A DNA stretch of 64,000 bases from Lepidurus packardi (Eukaryota > Arthropoda > Branchiopoda > Notostraca > Triopsidae), in the NCBI GenBank assembly GCA_023053545.1, contig JAKZAN010000074.1, forward strand, positions 100,325-164,324, in the 5' to 3' direction. Each line of letters begins with the position of its first letter. Positions within the stretch are counted from its first letter, which is position 1. The translations under genes and the position numbers were made by a program. The notes beneath the pieces are model-generated. The model was not told the origin of the DNA, ran no database searches, and worked only from the letters and a program-made list of their open reading frames with translations. Below are positions 49,285-61,600 of the stretch, one piece after another.

Positions 49285-49618
49285 AATGTACTTTAAAATT
49301 ACCCAGGTTCCTATAATCTAATCGTTTGAAATTCCCGCCCCTTTGCTGTCCCTAGAGTCCCGAACCTCACCAAGGTTCGGAGAGTTGGCAGCCTTACTCC
49401 TTTGTTTTCAAGTTCCGTTTGTTTCTAGATAACTCTCGGACTCTGGCCCCCTCTCAGCCAGCGTGGCATGATAACGCACGTGTTATTCATCCACCAAGTG
49501 ATATCAAATAAATTCGTTCAATCGTCAATGGGTCTTAAGTATCATTCATATATCCCACATCAGCACTAATCAAACACAACGCAGGAATCATTACATTTAT
49601 ACACCAAGATTAACGACA
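49269..49618 (+). repeat. Last LTR of the BEL-1 tandem (3' type)
   Basis: All four 3'-type markers. It is followed by TTACA and satellite A. Confidence 0.96.
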
Positions 49619-52600
49619 TTACAAGCATATTTCAACGAAATTTTAATGAAATTTCAGGTAAAATTACAAGCATATTTCAACGAAATTTCAATGAAATTTC
49701 AGTGTAATTTCAATAAGATTTCGAGGAAATGTCAAGTAAAATTACAAGCAAATTTCGAGGAAATTTCATTGAAATTTCAGGTAAAATTACAAGCATATTT
49801 CAACGAAATTTCAATGATATTTCAGTGTAATTTCAATAAGATTTCGAGGAAGTTTCAGGTAAAATTACAAGCAAATTTTAAGGAAATTTCATTGAAATTT
49901 CAGGTAAAATTAAAAGCATATTTCAACGAAATTTCAATGAAATTTCAGTGTAATTTCAATAAGATTTTGAGGAAATTTCAGGTAAAATTACAAACAAATT
50001 CCAAGGAAATTTCATTGAAATTTCAGATAAAATTACAAGCATATTTCAACGAAATTTCAATGAAATTTCAGTGTAATTTCAATAAGATTTCGAGGAAATT
50101 TCAGGTAAAATTACAAGCAAATTTCAAGGAAATTTCATTGAAATTTCAGGTAAAATTACAAGCATATTTCAACGAAATTTCAATGAAATTTCAGTGTAAT
50201 TTCAATAAGATTTTGAGGAAATTTCAGGTAAAATTACAAGCAAATTTCAAGGAAATATCATTGAAATTTCAGGTAAAATTAAAAGCATATTTCAACGAAA
50301 TTTCAATGAAATTTCAGTGTAATTTCAATAAGATTTTGAGGAAATTTCAGGTAAAATTACAAACAAATTCCAAGGAAATTTCATTGAAATTTCAGGTAAA
50401 ATTACAAGCATATTTCAACGAAATTTCAATGAAATTTCAGTGTAATTTCAATAAGATTTCGAGGAAATTTCAGGTAAAATTACAAGCAAATTTCAAGGAA
50501 ATTTCATTGAAATTTCAGGTAAAATTACAAGCATATTTCAACGAAATTTCAATGAAATTTCAGTGTAATTTCAATAAGATTTTGAGGAAATTTCAGGTAA
50601 AATTACAAGCAAATTTCAAGGAAATTTCATTGAAATTTCAGGCAAAATTAAAGCATATTTCAACGAAATTTCAATGAAATTTCAGTGTAATTTCAATAGA
50701 TTTCGAGGAAATTTCAGGTAAAATTACAAGCAAATTTCAGTGTAATTTCAATAAGATTTTGAGGAAATTTCAGGTAAAATTACAAGCAAATTTCAAGGAA
50801 ATTTCATTGAAATTTCAGGCAAAATTAAAGCATATTTCAACGAAATTTCAATGAAATTTCAGTGTAATTTCAATAAGATTTCGAGGAAATTTCATTTAAA
50901 ATTACAAGCAAATTCCAAGGAAATTTCATTGAAATTTCAGGTAAAATTACAAGCATATTTCAACGAAATTTCAATGAAATTTCAGTGTAATTTCAATAAG
51001 ATTTCGAGGAAATTTCAGGTAAAATTACAAGCAAATTTCAAGGAAATTTCATTGAAATTTCAGGTAAAATTACAAGCATATTTCAACGAAATTTCAATGA
51101 AATTTCAGTGTAATTTCAATAAGATTTTGAGGAAATTTCAGGTAAAATTACAAGCAAATTTCAAGGAAATTTCATTGAAATTTCAGGTAAAATTAAAAGC
51201 ATATTTCAACGAAATTTCAATGAAATTTCAGTGTAATTTCAATAAGATTTTGAGGAAATTTCAGGTAAAATTACAAACAAATTCCAAGGAAATTTCATTG
51301 AAATTTCAGGTAAAATTACAAGCATATTTCAACGAAATTTCAATGAAATTTCAGTGTAATTTCAATAAGATTTCGAGGAAATTTCAGGTAAAATTACAAG
51401 CAAATTTCAAGGAAATTTCATTGAAATTTCAGGTAAAATTACAAGCATATTTCAACGAAATTTCAATGAAATTTCAGTGTAATTTCAATAAGATTTTGAG
51501 GAAATTTCAGGTAAAATTACAAGCAAATTTCAAGGAAATTTCATTGAAATTTCAGGCAAAATTAAAGCATATTTCAACGAAATTTCAATGAAATTTCAGT
51601 GTAATTTCAATAGATTTCGAGGAAATTTCAGGTAAAATTACAAGCAAATTTCAGTGTAATTTCAATAAGATTTTGAGGAAATTTCAGGTAAAATTACAAG
51701 CAAATTTCAAGGAAATTTCATTGAAATTTCAGGCAAAATTAAAGCATATTTCAACGAAATTTCAATGAAATTTCAGTGTAATTTCAATAAGATTTCGAGG
51801 AAATTTCATTTAAAATTACAAGCAAATTTCAATGAAATTTCATTGAAATTTCAGGTAAAATTACAAGCATATTTCAACGAAATTTCAATGAAATTTCAGT
51901 GTAATTTCAATAAGATTTCAAGGAAATTTCAGGTAAAATTACAAGCAAATTTCAAGGAAATTTCATTGAAATTTCAAGTAAAATTACAAGCATATTTCAA
52001 CGAAATTTCAATGAAATTTCAGTGTAATTTCAATAAGATTTCGAGGAAATTTCAGGTAAAATTACAAACAAATTTCAAGGAAATTTCATTGAAATTTAAG
52101 GTAAAATTACAAGCATATTTCAACGAAATTTCAATGAAATTTCAGTGTAATTTCAATAAGATTTCGAGGAAATGTCAAGTAAAATTACAAGCAAATTTCG
52201 AGGAAATTTCATTGAAATTTCAGGTAAAATTACAAGCATATTTCAACGAAATTTCAATGATATTTCAGTGTAATTTCAATAAGATTTCGAGGAAGTTTCA
52301 GGTAAAATTTCAAGCAAATTTCAAGGAAATTTCATTGAAATTTCAGGTAAAATTAAAAGCATATTTCAACGAAATTTCAATGAAATTTCAGTGTAATTTC
52401 AATAAGATTTTGAGGAAATTTCAGGTAAAATTACAAACAAATTCCAAGGAAATTTCATTGAAATTTCAGGTAAAATTACAAGCATATTTCAACGAAATTT
52501 CAATGAAATTTCAGTGTAATTTCAATAAGATTTCGAGGAAATTTCAGGTAAAATTACAAGCAAATTTCAAGGAAATTTCATTGAAATTTCAGGTAAAATT

Positions 52601-55600
52601 ACAAGCATATTTCAACGAAATTTCAATGAAATTTCAGTGTAATTTCAATAAGATTTTGAGGAAATTTCAGGTAAAATTACAAGCAAATTTCAAGGAAATT
52701 TCATTGAAATTTCAGGCAAAATTAAAGCATATTTCAACGAAATTTCAATGAAATTTCAGTGTAATTTCAATAGATTTCGAGGAAATTTCAGGTAAAATTA
52801 CAAGCAAATTTCAGTGTAATTTCAATAAGATTTTGAGGAAATTTCAGGTAAAATTACAAGCAAATTTCAAGGAAATTTCATTGAAATTTCAGGCAAAATT
52901 AAAGCATATTTCAACGAAATTTCAATGAAATTTCAGTGTAATTTCAATAAGATTTCGAGGAAATTTCATTTAAAATTACAAGCAAATTTCAATGAAATTT
53001 CATTGAAATTTCAGGTAAAATTACAAGCATATTTCAACGAAATTTCAATGAAATTTCAGTGTAATTTCAATAAGATTTCAAGGAAATTTCAGGTAAAATT
53101 ACAAGCAAATTTCAAGGAAATTTCATTGAAATTTCAAGTAAAATTACAAGCATATTTCAACGAAATTTCAATGAAATTTCAGTGTAATTTCAATAAGATT
53201 TCGAGGAAATTTCAGGTAAAATTACAAACAAATTTCAAGGAAATTTCATTGAAATTTAAGGTAAAATTACAAGCATATTTCAACGAAATTTCAATGAAAT
53301 TTCAGTGTAATTTCAATAAGATTTCGAGGAAATTTCAGGAAAAATTACAAGCAAATTTCAAGGAAATTTCATTGAAATTTGAGGTAAAAATACAAGCATA
53401 TTTCAACGAAATTTCAATGAAATTTCATTTAAAATTACAAGCATATTTCAACGTAATTTCAATGAAATTTCACTGTAATTTCAATAAGATTTCGAGGAAA
53501 TTTCAAGTAAAATTACAAGCAAATTTCAAGGAAATTTCATTGAAATTTCCGGTAAAATTACAAGCATATTTCAACGAAATTTCAATGAAATTTCAGTGTA
53601 ATTTCAATAAGATTTCGAGGAAATTTCAGGTAAAATTACAAGCAAATTTCAAGGAAATTTCATTGAAATTTCAGGCAAAATTAAAGCATATTTCAACGAA
53701 ATTTCAATGAAATTTCAGTGTAATTTCAATAGATTTCGAGGAAATTTCAGGTAAAATTACAAGCAAATTTCAAGGAAATTTCATTGAAATTTCAGGCAAA
53801 ATTAAAGCATATTTCAACGAAATTTCAATGAAATTTCAGTGTAATTTCAATAAGATTTCGAGGAAATTTCATTTAAAATTACAAGCAAATTTCAATGAAA
53901 TTTCATTGAAATTTCAGGTAAAATTACAAGCATATTTCAACGAAATTTCAATGAAATTTCAGTGTAATTTCAATAAGATTTCAAGGAAATTTCAGGTAAA
54001 ATTACAAGCAAATTTCAAGGAAATTTCATTGAAATTTCAAGTAAAATTACAAGCATATTTCAACGAAATTTCAATGAAATTTCAGTGTAATTTCAATAAG
54101 ATTTCGAGGAAATTTCAGGTAAAATTACAAACAAATTTCAAGGAAATTTCATTGAAATTTAAGGTAAAATTACAAGCATATTTCAACGAAATTTCAATGA
54201 AATTTCAGTGTAATTTCAATAAGATTTCGAGGAAATTTCAGGAAAAATTACAAGCAAATTTCAAGGAAATTTCATTGAAATTTGAGGTAAAAATACAAGC
54301 ATATTTCAACGAAATTTCAATGAAATTTCATTTAAAATTACAAGCATATTTCAACGTAATTTCAATGAAATTTCACTGTAATTTCAATAAGATTTCGAGG
54401 AAATTTCAAGTAAAATTACAAGCAAATTTCAAGGAAATTTCATTGAAATTTCAGGTAAAATTACAAGCATATTTCAACGAAATTTCAATGAAATTTCAGT
54501 GTAATTTCAATAAGATTTCAAGGAAGTTTCAGGTAAAATTACAAGCAAATTTCAAGTAAATTTCATTGAAATTTCAAGAAAAATTACAAGCATATTTCAA
54601 CGAAATTTCAATGAAATTTCAGTGTAATTTCAATAAAATTTCGAGGAAATTTCAGGTAAAATTACAAGCAAATTTCAATGAAATTTCATTGAAATTTCAG
54701 GTAAAATTAAAAACATATTTCAACGAAATTTCAATGAAATTTCAGTGTAATTTCAATAAGATTTCGAGGAAATTTCAGGTAAAATTACAAGCAAATTTCA
54801 AGGAAATTTCATTGAAATTTCAGGTAAAATTACAAGCATATTTCAACGAAATTTCAATGAAATTTCAGTGTAATTTCAATAAGATTTTGAGGAAATTTCA
54901 GGTAAAATTACAAGCAAATTTCAAGGAAATTTCATTGAAATTTCAGGCAAAATTAAAGCATATTTCAACGAAATTTCAATGAAATTTCAGTGTAATTTCA
55001 ATAGATTTCGAGGAAATTTCAGGTAAAATTACAAGCAAATTTCAGTGTAATTTCAATAAGATTTTGAGGAAATTTCATTTAAAATTACAAGCAAATTTCA
55101 ATGAAATTTCATTGAAATTTCAGGTAAAATTACAAGCATATTTCAACGAAATTTCAATGAAATTTCAGTGTAATTTCAATAAGATTTCAAGGAAATTTCA
55201 GGTAAAATTACAAGCAAATTTCAAGGAAATTTCATTGAAATTTCAAGTAAAATTACAAGCATATTTCAACGAAATTTCAATGAAATTTCAGTGTAATTTC
55301 AATAAGATTTTGAGGAAATTTCAGGTAACATTACAAGCAAATTTCAAAGAAATTTCAGTGTAATTTCAATAAGATTTCGCGGAAATTTCAGGTAAAATTA
55401 CAAGCAAATTTCAGGGAAATTCCAAGGAAATTTCAAGGAAATTTCATTGAAATTTCAGGTAAAATTACAAGCATATTTCAACAAAATTTCAATGAAATTT
55501 GAGTGTAATTTCAATAAAATTTCAAGGAAATTTCATTGAAATTTCAGGTAAAATTACAAGCATATTTCAACGAAATTTCAATGAAATTTCAGTGTAATTT

Positions 55601-58600
55601 CAATAAGATTTCGAGGAAATTTCAGGTAAAATTACAAGCAAATTTCAGTGTAATTTCAATAAGATTTTGAGGAAATTTCAGGTAAAATTACAAGCAAATT
55701 TCAAGGAAATTTCATTGAAATTTCAGGCAAAATTAAAGCATATTTCAACGAAATTTCAATGAAATTTCAGTGTAATTTCAATAAGATTTCAAGGAAATTT
55801 CAGGTAAAATTACAAGCAAATTTCAAGGAAATTTCATTGAAATTTCAAGTAAAATTACAAGCATATTTCAACGAAATTTCAATGAAATTTCAGTGTAATT
55901 TCAATTAGATTTCGAGGAAATTTCAGGTAAAATTACAAACAAATTTCAAGGAAATTTCATTGAAATTTAAGGTAAAATTACAAGCATATTTCAACGAAAT
56001 TTCAATGAAATTTCAGTGTAATTTCAATAAGATTTCGAGGAAATTTCAGGAAAAATTACAAGCAAATTTCAAGGAAATTTCATTGAAATTTGAGGTAAAA
56101 ATACAAGCATATTTCAACGAAATTTCAATGAAATTTCATTTAAAATTACAAGCATATTTCAACGTAATTTCAATGAAATTTCACTGTAATTTCAATAAGA
56201 TTTCGAGGAAATTTCAAGTAAAATTACAAGCAAATTTCAAGGAAATTTCATTGAAATTTCAGGTAAAATTACAAGCATATTTCAACGAAATTTCAATGAA
56301 ATTTCAGTGTAATTTCAATAAGATTTCAAGGAAGTTTCAGGTAAAATTACAAGCAAATTTCAAGTAAATTTCATTGAAATTTCAAGTAAAATTACAAGCA
56401 TATTTCAACGAAATTTCAATGAAATTTCAGTGTAATTTCAATAAAATTTCGAGGAAATTTCAGGTAAAATTACAAGCAAATTTCAATGAAATTTCATTGA
56501 AATTTCAGGTAAAATTAAAAGCATATTTCAACGAAATTTCAATGAAATTTCAGTGTAATTTCAATAAGATTTCGAGGAAATTTCAGGTAAAATTACAAGC
56601 AAATTTCAATGAAATTTCATTGAAATTTCATGTAAAATTACAAGCATATTTCAACGAAATTTCAATGAAATTTCAGGTAAAATTACAAGCATATTTCAAC
56701 GTAATTTCAATGAAATTTCAGTGTAATTTCAATAAGATTTCTAGGAAATTTCAAGTTAAATTACAAGCAAATTTCAAGGAAATTTCATTTAAATTTCAAG
56801 TAAAATTACAAGCATATTTCAACGAAATTTCAATGAAATTTCAGTGTAATTTCAATAAGATTTTGAGGAAATTTCAGGTAACATTACAAGCAAATTTCAA
56901 AGAAATTTCAGTGTAATTTCAATAAGATTTCGCGGAAATTTCAGGTAAAATTACAAACAAATTTCAAGGAAATTTCATTGAAATTTCAGGTAAAATTAAA
57001 GCATATTTCAACGAAATTTCAATGAAATTTCAGTGTAATTTCAATAAGATTTCAAGGAAATTTCAGGTAAAATTACAAGCAAATTTCAAGGAAATTTCAT
57101 TGAAATTTCAAGTAAAATTACAAGCATATTTCAACGAAATTTCAATGAAATTTCAGTGTAATTTCAATAAGATTTCGAGGAAATTTCAGGTAAAATTACA
57201 AACAAATTTCAAGGAAATTTCATTGAAATTTAAGGTAAAATTACAAGCATATTTCAACGAAATTTCAATGAAATTTCAGTGTAATTTCAATAAGATTTCG
57301 AGGAAATTTCAGGAAAAATTACAAGCAAATTTCAAGGAAATTTCATTGAAATTTGAGGTAAAAATACAAGCATATTTCAACGAAATTTCAATGAAATTTC
57401 ATTTAAAATTACAAGCATATTTCAACGAAATTTCAATGAAATTTCAGTGTAATTTCAATAAGATTTCGAGGAAATTTCAAGTAAAATTACAAGCAAATTT
57501 CAAGGAAATTTCATTGAAATTTCAGGTAAAATTACAAGCATATTTCAACGAAATTTCAATGAAATTTCAGTGTAATTTCAATAAGATTTCAAGGAAGTTT
57601 CAGGTAAAATTACAAGCAAATTTCAAGTAAATTTCATTGAAATTTCAAGTAAAATTACAAGCATATTTCAACGAAATTTCAATGAAATTTCAGTGTAATT
57701 TCAATAAAATTTCGAGGAAATTTCAGGTAAAATTACAAGCAAATTTCAAGGAAATTTCATTGAAATTTAAGGTAAAATTACAAGCATATTTCAACGAAAT
57801 TTCAATGAAATTTCAGTGTAATTTCCATAAGATTTCGAGGAAATTTCAGGAAAAATTACAAGCAAATTTCAAGGAAATTTCATTGAAATTTGAGGTAAAA
57901 ATACAAGCATATTTCAACGAAATTTCAATGAAATTTCATTTAAAATTACAAGCATATTTCAACGTAATTTCAATGAAATTTCACTGTAATTTCAATAAGA
58001 TTTCGAGGAAATTTCAAGTAAAATTACAAGCAAATTTCAAGGAAATTTCATTGAAATTTCCGGTAAAATTACAAGCATATTTCAACGAAATTTCAATGAA
58101 ATTTCAGTGTAATTTCAATAAGATTTCGAGGAAATTTCAGGTAAAATTACAAGCAAATTTCAAGGAAATTTCATTGAAATTTCAGGCAAAATTAAAGCAT
58201 ATTTCAACGAAATTTCAATGAAATTTCAGTGTAATTTCAATAGATTTCGAGGAAATTTCAGGTAAAATTACAAGCAAATTTCAAGGAAATTTCATTGAAA
58301 TTTCAGGCAAAATTAAAGCATATTTCAACGAAATTTCAATGAAATTTCAGTGTAATTTCAATAAGATTTCGAGGAAATTTCATTTAAAATTACAAGCAAA
58401 TTTCAATGAAATTTCATTGAAATTTCAGGTAAAATTACAAGCATATTTCAACGAAATTTCAATGAAATTTCAGTGTAATTTCAATAAGATTTCAAGGAAA
58501 TTTCAGGTAAAATTACAAGCAAATTTCAAGGAAATTTCATTGAAATTTCAAGTAAAATTACAAGCATATTTCAACGAAATTTCAATGAAATTTCAGTGTA

Positions 58601-61600
58601 ATTTCAATAAGATTTCGAGGAAATTTCAGGTAAAATTACAAACAAATTTCAAGGAAATTTCATTGAAATTTAAGGTAAAATTACAAGCATATTTCAACGA
58701 AATTTCAATGAAATTTCAGTGTAATTTCAATAAGATTTCGAGGAAATTTCAGGAAAAATTACAAGCAAATTTCAAGGAAATTTCATTGAAATTTGAGGTA
58801 AAAATACAAGCATATTTCAACGAAATTTCAATGAAATTTCATTTAAAATTACAAGCATATTTCAACGTAATTTCAATGAAATTTCACTGTAATTTCAATA
58901 AGATTTCGAGGAAATTTCAAGTAAAATTACAAGCAAATTTCAAGGAAATTTCATTGAAATTTCAGGTAAAATTACAAGCATATTTCAACGAAATTTCAAT
59001 GAAATTTCAGTGTAATTTCAATAAGATTTCAAGGAAGTTTCAGGTAAAATTACAAGCAAATTTCAAGTAAATTTCATTGAAATTTCAAGAAAAATTACAA
59101 GCATATTTCAACGAAATTTCAATGAAATTTCAGTGTAATTTCAATAAAATTTCGAGGAAATTTCAGGTAAAATTACAAGCAAATTTCAATGAAATTTCAT
59201 TGAAATTTCAGGTAAAATTACAAGCATATTTCAACGAAATTTCAATGAAATTTCAGGTAAAATTACAAGCATATTTCAACGTAATTTCAATGAAATTTCA
59301 GTGTAATTTCAATAAGATTTCGAGGAAATTTCAAGCAAAATTACAAACAAATTTCAAGGAAATTTCATTGAAATTTCAGGTAAAATTACAAGCATATTTC
59401 AACGAAATTTCAATGAAATTTCAGTGTAATTTCAATAAGATTTCGAGGAAATTTCAGGAAAAATTACAAGCAAATTTCAAGGAAATTTCATTGAAATTTG
59501 AGGTAAAATTACAAGCATATTTCGACGAAATTTCAATGAAATTTCAGTGTAATTTCAATAAGATTTCGAGGAAATTTCAGGTAAAATTACAAGCAAATTT
59601 CAATGAAATTTCATTGAAATTTCATGTAAAATTACAAGCATATTTCAACGAAATTTCAATGAAATTTCAGGTAAAATTACAAGCATATTTCAACGTAATT
59701 TCAATGAAATTTCAGTGTAATTTCAATAAGATTTCGAGGAAATTTCAGGTAAAATTACAAGCAAATTTCAATGAAATTTCATTGAAATTTCAAGTAAAAT
59801 TACAAGCATATTTCAACGAAATTTCAATGAAATTTCAGTGTAATTTCAATAAGATTTCGAGGAAATTTCAGGTAAAATTACAAGCAAATTTCAAGGAAAT
59901 TTCATTGAAATTTAAGGTAAAATTACAAGCATATTTCAACGAAATTTCAATGAAATTTCAGTGTAATTTCAATAAGATTTCGAGGAAATTTCAGGAAAAA
60001 TTACAAGCAAATTTCAAGGAAATTTCATTGAAATTTGAGGTAAAAATACAAGCATATTTCAACGAAATTTCAATGAAATTTCATTTAAAATTACAAGCAT
60101 ATTTCAACGTAATTTCAATGAAATTTCACTGTAATTTCAATAAGATTTCGAGGAAATTTCAAGTAAAATTACAAGCAAATTTCAAGGAAATTTCATTGAA
60201 ATTTCCGGTAAAATTACAAGCATATTTCAACGAAATTTCAATGAAATTTCAGTGTAATTTCAATAAGATTTCGAGGAAATTTCAGGTAAAATTACAAGCA
60301 AATTTCAAGGAAATTTCATTGAAATTTCAGGCAAAATTAAAGCATATTTCAACGAAATTTCAATGAAATTTCAGTGTAATTTCAATAGATTTCGAGGAAA
60401 TTTCAGGTAAAATTACAAGCAAATTTCAAGGAAATTTCATTGAAATTTCAGGCAAAATTAAAGCATATTTCAACGAAATTTCAATGAAATTTCAGTGTAA
60501 TTTCAATAAGATTTCGAGGAAATTTCATTTAAAATTACAAGCAAATTTCAATGAAATTTCATTGAAATTTCAGGTAAAATTACAAGCATATTTCAACGAA
60601 ATTTCAATGAAATTTCAGTGTAATTTCAATAAGATTTCAAGGAAATTTCAGGTAAAATTACAAGCAAATTTCAAGGAAATTTCATTGAAATTTCAAGTAA
60701 AATTACAAGCATATTTCAACGAAATTTCAATGAAATTTCAGTGTAATTTCAATAAGATTTCGAGGAAATTTCAGGTAAAATTACAAACAAATTTCAAGGA
60801 AATTTCATTGAAATTTAAGGTAAAATTACAAGCATATTTCAACGAAATTTCAATGAAATTTCAGTGTAATTTCAATAAGATTTCGAGGAAATTTCAGGTA
60901 AAATTACAAACAAATTTCAAGGAAATTTCATTGAAATTTAAGGTAAAATTACAAGCATATTTCAACGAAATTTCAATGAAATTTCAGTGTAATTTCAATA
61001 AGATTTCGAGGAAATTTCAGGAAAAATTACAAGCAAATTTCAAGGAAATTTCATTGAAATTTGAGGTAAAAATACAAGCATATTTCAACGAAATTTCAAT
61101 GAAATTTCATTTAAAATTACAAGCATATTTCAACGTAATTTCAATGAAATTTCACTGTAATTTCAATAAGATTTCGAGGAAATTTCAAGTAAAATTACAA
61201 GCAAATTTCAAGGAAATTTCATTGAAATTTCAGGTAAAATTACAAGCATATTTCAACGAAATTTCAATGAAATTTCAGTGTAATTTCAATAAGATTTCAA
61301 GGAAGTTTCAGGTAAAATTACAAGCAAATTTCAAGTAAATTTCATTGAAATTTCAAGAAAAATTACAAGCATATTTCAACGAAATTTCAATGAAATTTCA
61401 GTGTAATTTCAATAAAATTTCGAGGAAATTTCAGGTAAAATTACAAGCAAATTTCAATGAAATTTCATTGAAATTTCAGGTAAAATTACAAGCATATTTC
61501 AACGAAATTTCAATGAAATTTCAGGTAAAATTACAAGCATATTTCAACGTAATTTCAATGAAATTTCAGTGTAATTTCAATAAGATTTCGAGGAAATTTC

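Larger units (their letters stand above)
42799..49618 (+). mobile_element. BEL-1 tandem (copies c and d): LTR-internal-LTR-internal-LTR
   Basis: Three 350-bp LTRs (42799, 46034, 49269) separate two complete 2,885-bp internal regions. Only one target duplication is present, outside the whole tandem: TTACA at 42794-42798 and 49619-49623. Two transpositions would each leave their own duplication, so the tandem arose by recombination. The middle LTR is a 3'-type/5'-type mosaic. The internal regions appear identical to copies a and b. Confidence 0.95.

Noticed and set aside
42799-49618. Nested insertion of one BEL-1 into the LTR of another
   Set aside because: There is no internal target duplication. 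The middle LTR is single and mosaic, which points to recombination.
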